From: Hermatobates lingyangjiaoensis
Lineage: Eukaryota; Arthropoda; Insecta; Hemiptera; Hermatobatidae
Reading direction: 5' to 3'
Length of the DNA: 64,000 nt
NCBI GenBank assembly: GCA_026182355.1
Contig: JAPFBL010000232.1
Span: forward strand, 248,001 to 312,000
This document shows, piece by piece, positions 23,936 to 36,200 of this stretch; the first letter of the stretch is position 1, and every line of letters starts with the position of its first letter. The translations under genes and the position numbers were made by a program. The notes beneath the pieces are model-generated. The model worked only from the letters and a program-made list of their open reading frames with translations, was not told the origin of the DNA and did no database searches.

Positions 23936-24957
23936 GTCAAGTACCCTTTAACACCCCTCTGCTGTTCAATAAATATTGTTAACCACTAGTGACTATAATT
24001 ATATAGGAAATTGCGGCAAACTGAGGACAACGCCTCTAAGGCATCATAAACGTCATAGTTAAATATAATGTATGCCATAAAACTAACAGCCCGGACAAAA
24101 TACAATATTATAACTCCGTCGACAGCCTATCCGAATCAATTTTATCCATTCAAAAAACCATGAGACAGTCAGTTAGGAAAACATATTGAACGATTACAAA
24201 AAAAGAACACGTAGAAAGAACACACAATTCACTTCAATATTTCAACCTCGTCGTTACCAGGAGAAGAAGAAGAGTTCTGCTCGGCTTGAAAAGACAACTA
24301 ACCACGCTGTTAATCGCTTAATTTTATTTATGAAACAGTTGTAATGAACATGCATCAGTAGAATATTTCAAGGCTTACACCTGCATTCCCAGTTTCATAA
24401 TACACAGGGTGTCAGAAACCTGGGACCCGGTTCTTCTGATTCCGGACTTTTTATTAAAAAATCATATTTTTTTAATTTCGTTCAGATAATGGTAAAAAAA
24501 TTGAAAGTTTTAGAGTTAAATATATACACTATTTAAAAAGATAATTATTTAAAATTTTAACATTATTTTAATTTTAAATTAATTTTTAACAATTTGTTTA
24601 TTTTATAATTTTATCAACTGAAAATACCTTCTTATAAAGAAAAAAATTGTAATAAATTGCTTGTCTTTTGTAGACTTAAAGAATTTTTTTCAATGTAAAA
24701 CTCTTATCAATCGACGTAACAGCTAGGAACAAAATAAGAAACGCGACCAAACCATAGGAACATTTTTTTCGGCACAATACATGTTTTCATTATTTAATAC
24801 CAGCTTTGATGATGTTAACAAAAAGAAAACTGGATTTCCTGTTGAATAAGATGCTGATTTGGATGAAGAAGTTTTCATCATTGAAAACATTGAAAGAAAC
24901 GTGTTCTACGTTATTTCTACCATACATTTCTTTCACTTTACAGGATATAACAGATCT

Positions 24958-25165
24958 TTGTGGGGGCCAAAGTTAGCAGTAAGAATGTGCTGTGCTCTCC
25001 TCTAGACAGGTAGATCCAGAGTTCAATACCCAATCCGACCCACTTTGAGAGGCAAATAAATCTGAGCACGTCGTCCCTCAGAGAGGGCGTTAAGCCGTCG
25101 GTCCTGAGCCTGTACGATGTCAATACTCCCTAAAGATCCCTACTCAAAATGCATTAGAGTTAGGA
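24958..25165 (+). repeat. tRNA-like SINE fragment
   Basis: Carries agttcaatacccaatccgac (B-box region), ttaagccgtcggtcctgagc, gtacgatgtcaa and agatccctactc. Head damaged and tail missing. Confidence 0.65.
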
Positions 25166-26204
25166 AAAATGTAGAACTGACTGCAGATTCAACAGAAAAT
25201 GGCTCAATTATTACTAAAAATGGGTATAAAATAATAACTAAACCTCAATCAGCATACCTAAAAAAACAGCTTTGGAAAACAAACAAAACATGATTTTTGA
25301 TCACCGAATTAAATAGTAATTGTTTAGTAAATAGAACATAATTTTTAAAGCGGGCAAAGAAAGCTAATTGAAAAATAGCCAGGTTTGTAATATCTATTTA
25401 TCATATTAATTTAATGATAAATTTCAATTCAACCTTTGATGTCTATGTTCTTTTATTATATTAAAAATAGATGTCAGTACAAGTCCTTGTAGGAATAATT
25501 TGCTTTGGAATAGAATAACAAACGATTCTATGAAGTAATACATTACTTTTAAAATTTTATCTATTAAAAAATATGTGAGATCGAGGTAGACAGCGGGTAA
25601 CTCAACATCAGGGTATTCCAAATTGTTTTATCATGTCTTTAGTCTTTCTCCAAGAATATTTCTAAAACGGTGAGTTCATACCCAGTTTGGTACCAAATTC
25701 CAGTCTTGCTCTCTTTTCATAACGTATATTAGCCCTAAAAAGAAACAAATCATTATTGCATTAGCCCTAGAAAAAAAAACAACAAAAAAAATAGATTATT
25801 GCAAATTACGTAATAAACAGAATAAAAATGATTTTAGTTAAACAGTCAGACACGCAGAAGAAGTTAAGAAAGAACGGATATTTAAATAAAACTGTACTAT
25901 CACTTATAAACAATTCAAATACACTGGTCAAACATCATTGAAAAATAAATCTAGAAATTACTTCTTACAATAGCGAATACAAATGAACCCATGTTATAAA
26001 TAATTAAACATTGTTTTCTGATATATCAACCTATATTTAATGTGCCAGGAAGATATTCTAGAACTAAATTCGACATTCCTCCTTTATACGCAGAGCATGT
26101 ATTGCCATTATTTGTTGGACACAAGGTAATTAACTGAGACAGAGAGGCTCAAAGGTATTAAGTATTCTGTTACATGAATTGCTCTATGAAAATGCCATAT
26201 ATAT
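25166..26204. other. AT-rich DNA, nothing identified
   Basis: Short minus-strand frame at 25424-25621 lacks splice signals and motifs. No repeat recognised. Confidence 0.5.
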
Positions 26205-26500
26205 ATTATTAAAAATAACACCAAACTTGACTGATTCCTGTTTCTTAACAATCTTCTCAATTTTCCTAAATAACACTCTCGTTATTGTGTCTGCACAGTA
26301 AATTATATTTCCTTAAGTCAACATGTTTCGAATGATCAACATTTATCTTTAGGAGCATTTCCCTAAATAACACCAAACTTGGTTGATACCTGTTTCTTAA
26401 CAAGCTTCTTAATTTTCCTAAATAATTAGAGTGTTATAAGGAAATTTGAGAAGCTCTTTAAGAAAGAGGTATCTATCAAGTTGGTGTTATTTTTAATAAT
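26205..26500. repeat. inverted-repeat element beside the Tigger relic
   Basis: ~72-bp arms 26205-26278 and 26428-26500 (ttattaaaaataacaccaaa / ggtgttatttttaataa). A third, direct partial copy of the left arm lies at 26365-26430. No hairpin core of the PLE type. Confidence 0.75.
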
Positions 26501-26545
26501 GTATGTCTTAAGGAAGAACTACTACCAAAAATTTACAAATATATA

Positions 26546-27702
26546 CAGTGAACGCCGCTTAATGTAATCACTTTTGTAAATACCAAACGTGATAACAACA
26601 ACTGATTGATAACATTAACCGAAGAAATGGAAATTGTTATTTTGCCGTTCATGAGGTTAGCAAAAAAAAAACTCATATAAATGAAATAAATCGTAAAACT
26701 ATATTTTATAGCTATACTATTTAAACTATAAGCAATCCAAAAAGTTATTTATTTAGGAAATCATCAAGCTTTGTCTGTTTCACGTCTTTTCTCAGCAAAC
26801 AATTTATAAAGGACCCGTATTCATAACGAAGTTCAAATTGAGATCTATTTTGCACTCCAAGCCGTAACACGCGAAGAGGTTCTCACATTTCCTGATTGTC
26901 ACTTGGTTTTTCGGTAACAATATCCTCTATTGTTGCAGTTGTAGTGGTACACGAGAAACCACCTTTTTTGAAACAGTTTTGAATTGTTTCATTCGAAACA
27001 TCCTTCCGAGTCATCTTCTGGGGCATTAGTAAACCACATTTTCAAAGTTAATTCGACATCAGTGTCTTTTCCAGTCCCTCTTCTTTTGAACAACAAATTT
27101 TGGATACCTTTGATGTATCAAATATGATGTTTAAATGTATGCTTTTTAAAATTATACATAAGAGCGTCTGGGATATTTACAGTACTGCAACAACCTCATG
27201 TGCCACATCTCAGGCAGCTTATCATAACCCTCTCAAATTGCAGCTTTTTCTTCAATGCTTAAATCTCTGTTTTTTTTTATTTTGAAGGGGTAAGAAAATC
27301 AAGGGAAAAAAATCACTGCCACGGAGCCTTTGATCTATGCGTCAGATAGCTCGCCTCAACTGGTAACATGGTACAGTAACTGAAAGTGAGTGAAAGTTGG
27401 CGAAAGTTAAAAATTAGAAAACTGAAGACGAGCATTGAAATAAGGAAATCTAATCTCTTGATTTGCCAGGGATAAAATCGGGATTCTTAGAACAACTTCT
27501 CGCTGGACATTTACGCTGGAGCTGAACTCAATGAAAAAAGTCAGCAGGTTTGAAAAAAAAATTGATAACAATAACCGATGTTCTGCTCACAATAAGGGAT
27601 ATATTTGTAATGCATATTGTATGTTGGGACGGGGATCAGAAATTCCGATAGTATTAACCCACTGATAACATTATCCGTGATTACATGAAGCGGCGTCGAC
27701 TA
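26546..27702 (-). mobile_element. Tigger/pogo-like DNA transposon relic (1.16 kb)
   Basis: Ends: CAGTGAACGCCGCTTAATGT at 26546, and at 27702 its inverted match (minus strand TAGTCGACGCCGCTTCATGT). The shared terminal repeat is ~26 bp, with 22 matches or so. TA precedes the left end. The interior holds a broken CENP-B-type transposase on minus. The element is shorter than a full Tigger (~2.5 kb), so it is internally deleted. Confidence 0.8.
26990..27285 (-). pseudogene. Tigger-type transposase N-terminal relic (CENP-B-like HTH)
   Basis: Minus-strand pieces read NRDLSIEEKAAI, GYDKLPEM, ISQTLLCIILK and, further on, TDVELTLKMWFTNAPEDD. They occur in the order and spacing of the two DNA-binding HTH domains of pogo/Tigger/jerky transposases. 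At least two frameshifts separate the pieces. The DDE catalytic part is missing. Confidence 0.65.
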
Positions 27703-27827
27703 TTGTTGAATACAATGCCGTATTTAGTGTTTATCATTATTATTTCAACTTTTTTCATTTTCTACATACATTACTTTAGTTATTCTATAAAAAATGTATA
27801 TATATATATATATCTTCACTTAATAAA

Positions 27828-28120
27828 ACGAAACACGATCCAAACTGGACATAATACCAGTACAAAATTCAAGAAGAGTAACACACAGAGTAAGGAAACA
27901 CACTTACAAACTCAAATTTTCGGGTAATCCGTCTTCAGGAGAAAAGAGAAAGGGAGTCCAAGCACGTTGTAGGGTTGCCGGGTTGGTTACTTGCCGTTGC
28001 GTCTACAACATGCTTGGTCTCCCTTTCTCTTTTTTCCTGAAGACGGATTACCCGAAAATTTGAGTCTGTAAGTGTGTTTCCTTACTCTATGTGTTACTCT
28101 TCTTGAATTTGGAACTCGTG
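27828..28120. repeat. fold-back family C, inverted pair
   Basis: Arms cagtacaaaattcaagaaga... and its inverse around a centre near 27985. The right arm carries CTGAAGA (28037), GGATTACCCGAAAATTTGAG and TGTAAGTGTG. (AT)n flanks. Confidence 0.85.
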
Positions 28121-28129
28121 TATATATAT

Positions 28130-28364
28130 ATATGCAGAAAAATCACAATTAAACACGAGATGCAATCAGTGAAGTCTAAACCACAAGGAAAAAGTAAAAG
28201 GAAAGAAATAAATGCTCTGAGTTCTTTCACTTTATATCATCAGAGCAAAGAAAGTAAGAAAGAAGGTAACAGGAAATATAACCAGGAGCAATTTCTTTCT
28301 TTTTCTTTTTCCTTGTGGTTTAGACTTCACTGATTGCATCACGTGTTTAATTGTAATTTTTCTG

Positions 28365-28368
<4 letters not shown>
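28130..28368. repeat. fold-back family J, inverted pair
   Basis: gcagaaaaatcacaattaaa at 28132 pairs with ttaattgtaatttttctgca at 28365. The interior has tttcactttatatcatcaga. Partly repeated at 39890-40000. Open frames are artefacts. Confidence 0.8.
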
Positions 28369-28412
<44 letters not shown>

Positions 28413-28899
28413 TTTATAGAAAAACTAAGGTAATTCTATACCAATTTCCTTTAAAAATATTAACATTATTATTTTTATTAAATATAAAATAATTATTGAT
28501 TTTAATTACACTCATAATTTTACAGCTTAATTTAAGTATCAAAGATAAACAAAAAAAAAACACTAACAGAACTCGGAGTATATCAACAGCAGTGTGGTAG
28601 GTAAAGATGAGCCAAGCTGCAGAAGCGCGCAGAGGCTGAAAGGCGATTTACAAGTACTTTTGCTACCATGCAAAGAAGAAGAATAAGAATGGGAGTAGAA
28701 AGAGAATTTTAAAAAATACAATAATAAGAGGTAAACGTTAATTAAATTAAATAAAAAATAAACGCTATTTCAAATTTATTAGTTATTAAAAAAAAATCTA
28801 TAAGACCTGGAGTAGATTTCACTACTAGGAGATGAATTGACATCTGGGAAGCTGTTAAAGTAGGAAAAGTAATATGCATATAAGGGCTTGTGTACTGAC

Positions 28900-29560
28900 A
28901 TGATCACTGAATGCAAGTGAATGACAATTTACATGGACACCAATGCGCTAGTTACTTACTGCATTGCCGTCACAGGGAAAAACCCTGTGACAGTTCATAA
29001 GTAATATCGCAAAGTGGAAGGCAAATCAATGTAAAACATACTGTCCTGAGGATACTCCGGTCGACAGATGCAGGTACATTATGTCCTGGATGTTTTAAGA
29101 TGAATGAAGTGGTGATTATACCCTTGGTTATACCGACTAAAAGGGAGGAACACCTGTCCAAAATTCTCATTGTCTGAAGCTTCCGATTCTACTGTATTTC
29201 AGCAGTTGACCAAAAATATTTCATGACCAAAAAAAAAATTAAATATTTCACAAACACACAAAACAGGGTCAAAAAAGGTCGAAAAACACGGGCCGAATAG
29301 CTACACCTGTTACGGGACAGCTGTAAATAAAGAGACTACAGGTCATCTGGCGGTCAACTGCGAAAACATCAGACCGCAACTGGCAGATCAAGACGAGTTT
29401 AAAGCTCCAGACTTTGTCGGTTGCATCAGAAATCTGTTAAAGGGAGGTCCGCAAAACCCAGGTATGATTGCATTGTTGAAAGAGGGACTAAAGTAAAGAT
29501 TAGAACTGACGATGAAGACAAATTTGACAATGATGATTCAAGTCGAAAGTAACGAACTAG
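28900..29560 (+). pseudogene. transposon-type ORF relic with a zinc-knuckle-like segment
   Basis: The frame from ~29290 gives NSYTCYGTAVNKETTGHLAV then NCENIRPQLADQDEFKAP and DFVGCIRNLLKGGPQ. The CY..-TTGHLAVNC spacing looks like a CCHC zinc knuckle with one Cys lost. Upstream segments (TNALVTYCIAVTGKNPVTV; PGCFKMNEVVIIPLVIPT) are split by frameshifts. Family unknown; gag-like or another mobile-element protein is possible. Confidence 0.35.
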
Positions 29561-30063
29561 TCATTTTAATTATTATTTAATTTAATGAATTTTATATAAT
29601 TAGTAAGTTATATAAAATAAGTTAAAGTTATATATTATTATTTTAATCAAAAGTAACTATTATCAAGGTTTTAGCACAAACAAAGTTTCACAATGTTCCA
29701 ATCATCAAGTAATATCACAAAACCAAGTATTTTCCCTCATGCAGGAATGTGGGAAAATACTCTTAAAGTTGGAAGTTCTTTGATAAAAGAAGAAGGATGA
29801 CCCTTGAAAGGAAGATGTAGAAGAAGAAGAGAAAATAGCAAAAACTCCTTAAAAGCGGTTGCAAGTTTATAAATTTCAGGGGAAAACGAAAAAAAAAGAG
29901 TATTTCGTGCGTTAATTCCTCTTTGTTCGAGTTCCCTGAAACAACTAATTTGACAAAAGGACTTCTCAATCAAACTAGACAGATTGGCTTAGGTACCAAT
30001 TTCCATCAAGAAAATTTCTATTTCAGGAATGAGTTGTATTGGTGTTTTTTCTCTGATACTTAA

Positions 30064-30069
30064 TTTATT
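30064..30069 (-). promoter_or_regulatory. candidate polyadenylation signal for TMEM94
   Basis: AATAAA on the minus strand (tttatt on plus) about 53 nt beyond the TGA of exon 14. Such hexamers are frequent by chance in AT-rich DNA. It is reported because it is in the right place for the gene's 3' end. Confidence 0.4.
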
Positions 30070-30121
30070 GTCTTTTTTCAATTGATTAACTTGACATTTT
30101 AGTAAATTAAAAAGTATTATC

Positions 30122-30275
30122 TCACTTTATTTCTTGTCTTTTAACCACTTCGTTTAAGAGGAAGACAATAATTGGAGACAATAAGGCTAATAGACCACTG
30201 TACCAAGCAATCTTGACTTCGTAGTCTGTTTCACGAAGGAACACAGTAGTTAGGATGAGAGTTTGAAGAATTGTG
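30122..30275 (-). CDS. TMEM94: TMEM94 exon 14, probable terminal coding exon
   Basis: 154 bp to the TGA at 30122-30124; acceptor T-run then ttcag. It encodes TILQTLILTTVFLRETDYEV, KIAWYSGLLALLSPIIVFLL and NEVVKRQEIK, then stop. It contains the last membrane helix. Vertebrate TMEM94 proteins continue about 20 basic residues past this point. The bases AA|gtgaga at 30126/30125 would make a good donor, so the stop may be bypassed by splicing to an exon I could not find. A polyadenylation-like hexamer 53 nt after the stop favours a true end here. Confidence 0.88.
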
Positions 30276-33200
30276 CTGAAAAAAAAAAAAATTAATACTA
30301 ACAGTTATGATAAAACTGTCATTACATAAACTGTACTTAAATATTAATAAAACAAATAAGTGACGATTCATCCGTAGAAATGAAAGAGAATAAATGTGAA
30401 AAGCGAAATATATTTGGTTTTGCTTAATCAATTTTTTGCAACCAGCATTTATTTATGACATTATTCTATTGAAGAAAATGTAATTATTTCTAGGTCAAAT
30501 GATCCGGCAGATGATTAATATTAGACTAATAGAAATAAGTGGTTAGAGTAAAATGTCATTATTCGTATATATTCTGTTCTACTAGTATAAAGAGCCTAAT
30601 TAAAATTTGTTGAAACTGAAAAGTTGACATGTCAATATTGAACCAAACATGTTAAAAGCTGATTGAAATCGCGTACAAATACGAGACACCATCGCAAAGT
30701 AAATTCCGTTTGGTAATAAAAACAAACCAGCACAGATACAGAAAACCATTTTGTTTTCTACAAATCTAAAACAATTTTTCTGTACAAGTAGCTACAACCA
30801 TTTTGAGGCAATTCTTTAAGCGATAAAACTTTACTAGCAGTGAATGCCATTAATAAGGAACATGTTATTTGACTTCAATGTTGAATTCTTAACCAGCATT
30901 GAATGTAGTAAAGAAAGAAAAATATGTTAGATGTCAGGTCGTTTGGTGCGAAGTATGGGCTTTGTGGCAGGCAGTTACAAAAATGCTTACAGTCGGAGAA
31001 CGATAACAAACAGGCCTTTAAAATTATACCACTGAGCATTGCACGACAATACATTACCTTCCAAATCTTTCCAAAGAATCCAAAGATTTTTAAAGGTATG
31101 ACTCGTAGTATGCATCATTTGCAACGAGAGTATGCAAAAGCATGGGATTTTTGTAACTGGTTCCAACCAAAATTTCTCTAAGAATTGCCGTATCCTGTTG
31201 GCAGACTGAGGCCAGGAATTGACAAGAAGCAAACAATATTGAGAGCATATACATCACTTATTATGTGTTATTTCTTAACAAACTCAAGCGGGTTTCAACT
31301 TGCTGTAAAAAAATATACCAGTAGAATACTGTATCTATCCTTAAAGAATGTGCACATAATTTTTTGAAGTGTTGAGCTTAGCTTGGCTTTGATCTATATT
31401 AGTGATAAAACAGCTTCAATTATATGGATTATCATTTCAATTCAGAATTTTCAGGCCAACAAAGTTTTAACCTCAGTCACTACCTTAATACAAAAATCGT
31501 CAACATCACTGTGGTAACTAATCAACTGATCAGCAAAATTTGCCACCAAACGCACACATAGTTTTTGCAAAATCACTTTCTCAGGAACTCTTTCATAAGT
31601 TGTGAATCTGAAATCTGAAGAAATGTTGTAAAAAGAAAGGGCTTTATAAGACAACATCAGTTTACAAGTTCTTCATCAGAAAGAACCACTTCTTAATAAA
31701 ACGACAAGGATATTCACTTCATTCTTTAGTACAGGTCCTTCATTGAACTGACGCATCTAACCTCAACAAGTGAATCAACATCGCTTTATTCTCTCTTTTA
31801 AACTTTGTAAATCTGTCAATGAATGTCTAATGGTTTAGTGTTCTTCACATTAACAAAACGAAACAGAGCTAATCTCACAATCGACAGGATTTTCAATCAA
31901 CTTCACTCTGCAAATCAAGCACTCAACATCAAAATGGCACCATTTCTTTCTATTTGGCTCAGAGCAACCACCACACGTTCACCAAACTGTCACTAGAGTA
32001 ATGCTGCAACAAGAATTACAAAAACTTTATGGATGACCCACGTAAATATAAAATACTTACAGGCATATGCAGATCCAAAACCAAACAGTATTTTGAAATG
32101 GTTTTCTGTTCCAACTCAATTTATTTCTATGTACAAAACTAATTGAAATAGTTACTGAAACAAAATAAAAAAACATTAGTAATTTGAACTCATAATAGGA
32201 TGAAAATCATTGAATAGTATAAAAACATCAAACGGTTTTTAGTCAAGGCACATTAGAACTACCTTTAACCGGATTTTTCTACAAGACATTCTGAAACATG
32301 TATAGTTCTTAACATAGGTTTAAGTTTATAACCACATTCATCAGTGTTGGCCAATAGTTTCATTCAAAAGAGTTAAAGCTGAAAATATCACTCAGTATAA
32401 GTACTCAATGTCAGAGTAAAACATAAATTGCCAGTTTAAAACGTATTGAATTCAGTCAATTATTTATATTTAAATCAAGTTTTAACTTTGATTCACAAAG
32501 TACCAACAAATTCTTCTTGATCGGATTACTACACAGAGTAACTGTAACATTTTTGTTGTCATTTACTTAAAATAGTAATAACATTTAGTTATGAAATGTT
32601 ATTACTATTCCTTCAATCTATTTCTTCAGTTCTTTCCCTCAATCTATTTCTAAAAATATTTACTTCATATAATTGTTTTTAAAGTATAATTATTGTTATT
32701 GACTAATATTGTTTGAAAAGTAAGGATAAGTAATTATTGTAATTATATAAAATTTAAACATAAAATTATTGTAAAATTAAAGTAAAATTTGACAAAAAAG
32801 AACAGAAACAAAGTTATTTATATCGTTCAATTTGATGCAGAAATAAAACTAAGAAAATAATGCTTTTTGCTATAAGAAATTAAAATATTTGTTTTTGTTT
32901 ATTAGGCGATAATGTAAATGAGAAAATTTCCTACTGCTGTTCTGCAATTAACTCTTCAATTGGCCGTTTTAAAAAAGTTAATTTAAATAAAAGCAGACAG
33001 ATGATTTTCAGTAATTTTTACAGACAGGGACGTTTTTAAACAAAAAATAAAATTTTTAAATTACAAAATGAAAAATTTAAAAAAAGAACTAAATAAAATA
33101 CGATCGAATGAATAAAAAATTGACAAATTGGTAAATAAAAGTACAAACCATAATAAAGAAAAAACTAAATTTTATTCGAAGTTAATAAATAAAGCAACAT

Positions 33201-36200
33201 ATAAATATACGTGGTATGACAGTTTGTTCGTTTCCAATATCAATCACACTAATCTCAGTTGTACTAATAATATACAAGAATTTAAGAAAAAGCGATGGAA
33301 CAACGGTAAGTCGCTAAAATAAACTGTAAATAAATATAAGTAATAAAAAAAAATTTAAAATCTAAGGCCGACGTAACCTGAGGATGAACACTTAAGTGTT
33401 CGAAACACGTCGACGTTCTATAAAATCGTTTATGACGAGACTTGATGTTTCTTCCCCGCATTCTAATCATGAGTAAATACCATATAATAAATGATTGCAT
33501 AGCTTCTGAAATGTTTTTATCTTATATTTAAAGAGACCAGTCTGCTTTACATAGTTTTCCAAAATATCTCATCAGTAATACAAATTTAAGAGAACAGCGA
33601 TATGCTTGGTGGTATCTTCCAATACATCAAAACAATATTCACATCTTGATCTTATAAAAGTTAAAAGTAAAATTATAACTTTTACTTATTTCATTGTACA
33701 TAAAATGTCAATAAAATAAATTAAAGACAATAAAAGTAGTGTTACAAATTACTTTAAAACATGTATTTGGTTTGTATTAAAATTCCACAAGTTTTATTTT
33801 GTTGAGATTTAAAAGTATATACTAAAAAAAAAGTTGTCTACCTAAATGAAGAACAATGAGGAATGTGGCACAATGTTGAGCTGTAAGCAAAGCATTCGTA
33901 TAAAGCTTGATATCTGAAAAGAGAAACAGTTTAATTACTGCATTGTTAAGTTGATAGGAGTCTGACAATAAAATGTTTAATTCTTAACTAAATGATGCTA
34001 GTTTAACGTGGGAAGATAAATCTTCCCAACTAACCGCATCTTGAGGGAACCGATTCTTCTCGTTTCTCATCATAAGGTTTGAACAGAAAAGTAGACATTG
34101 TAACTGTGGTTTTCTATTTTATGTGTATCTCAAGATTATTTTTGAAGTTTTCTTGTAAAGAAATAGATTAATTTAAAAGATGATTTCTTTAATAATTAAA
34201 TCACATACTTACATTAATATTAATATATCTAAGATGATACAAGATTTTAAAGAATTTCATCATTAAAAATTATTAAAATTTTCATCTTTTAATATAATCA
34301 TTAAAAAAATAAAAGTTTCATTTGTATAATTATACAAAATGGTAGTCAAGTTTAGAAACCTCATCGCTTATGCAAGTAATAATTGATAATTAGTAATAAA
34401 AATAACCTATCAATAAAATTACCTTAATTAAGATTCCTGTAATTAAGGTAAAAGTGAGATACAATTAGCAGCAAGTAAGCAAGCAGGGCTTTAGTATTAC
34501 ACAGTTTATTAAAGTTACTTCATAATGCAAAAATTAGGAATATGAAACCTTTTTGCAAGATGTAAATAATACTAAATTATGTAATCAAATTTGTGAGAAA
34601 TTGGCTCAAATACAAAGACAAAGAGTTCTCTGCAGCCGGTATAAAAAAGCTAGCAACTCATTGAATCAAGTAGATAAATGATACAGAGGATTATATTGAA
34701 AAGTAAGAAAGGTCTTGTCAAAGTAAAAATCAACAGTTTTTTTTTCCAGACCAATTTTTCTCTTTAATCATTGCCTTACTCTCGTATAATAATAACACGA
34801 GGTTCTGGCCCATGTGACCTTCAGCCGTCAACCCCCGATAGTCGTGCACCTTCCCTCCCAACCCTCACCTGTTTGTGTCTCTGACTCTCTCATACACACT
34901 CTCTATCTCTCCACTCTCTTTCCTTCTCGCCCCTCCTTCTTTTCTCTTACCCTCTCTCTCTCTTTCCTTCTCGCACCCCCTCTCACTCTCTCTTTATTGC
35001 ACTCTCGTCTCAATTTCTATGTGTATCTCAAGTTTATTTCTGAAGTTTTCTTGCTTCAGATTAATTCAAAAGTCGATTGCTTTAATCATAAAATCACATA
35101 CATTAATATTGATGCAAGCTAAAATGATAAAAGATTTTAAATAATTTTAACATTAAATATTATTAAATGTTAATTTCTCCCTCCCTCCCTCTCCCCTCCG
35201 TAAATCTGTCATCATTCTCTGCCTCTCTATCTCAGAAATAAATAATTTTAAAGATGAGAGTTCAGGTGGATAACTGACCAACAAATGTTGGGCTTATTCC
35301 AATATCTCAAACAGTCAGTTTTTTTTATGTCAACAGAAACTTCAAGTAGAACCGGAGGAACATAAAACTCACATGAACAATAAAAGCATAGTCTAACCAA
35401 GTACACACTAATGAACATGTAACTCACTTCACCAATACAAGTATATCAAAGTCTAGTGGAAATATTTCATATAATAGAAATATTTACCTGGAAGTGGATT
35501 TTGGTAATAATCCAAAGGATTCAAAGGATGGCAAGTATAGTTGGCAACATTGTAGGGACAGTTACTGGTCAGAAATAATGTAAAGAACACAGGTACTGAG
35601 AGAAGAGTGAAAAGGAATTTACAGCCATAGCACCAAGCAACGAATGCCATCACCTGAAACAATAACACCACCTGCATTATATCACAAAGCCTCTATATTA
35701 AACTAGATTTAATTTAATGATGGATTTCATCTATCATCTTTGAAACTGATTCCCCTCTAGTTTCTCTAACAGAACTGAACTTTTAAAAACTATGACGTAA
35801 AATATCAAGGCGATGCAGATTTTGAGTTGTAAATGAAGTCTATTAGATGTTGCTTTGTAGTTCTTATTTTAGTCCAACATCTTACCCTAGGAAAAGTATG
35901 TGAAGCACTTTTGCTTGATAGCCTAACACTTTTATTTGTTAGTGTCCTTTAACATACCTTCAGAGTTTCATTTGAAATCCACTTATGTTCTTCATAGATT
36001 CAAAACATAGTTTTCCAATACCTTTTTACAAAGAGAGGACATTACATAAACCTTCTTAACATCTCAGGAGATAAGCAATCGCTTATTGTGTGGTATTTAA
36101 ACTCGTGATTAAAATAAGGGGCAGAAACATTAAGTCTCAACATAAAGCAACGTCAACGATTTCAAACACCTAGTGTTCATCACTTTACTAAAGGCAGATG

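Noticed and set aside
24404..24430. cagggtgtcagaaacctggg as a hAT terminal repeat
   Set aside because: No inverted partner or target duplication found nearby.
30924..31232. Overlapping 80-85 residue frames on both strands
   Set aside because: Mutually overlapping, no splice phase match to TMEM94 and no family motif. Left as unassigned intron sequence.
32137..32140. Alternative acceptor (ttag) for TMEM94 exon 13
   Set aside because: It shifts the frame into a stop within a few codons; the ttgtttcag acceptor at 32155-32157 keeps the frame and restores the conserved block.
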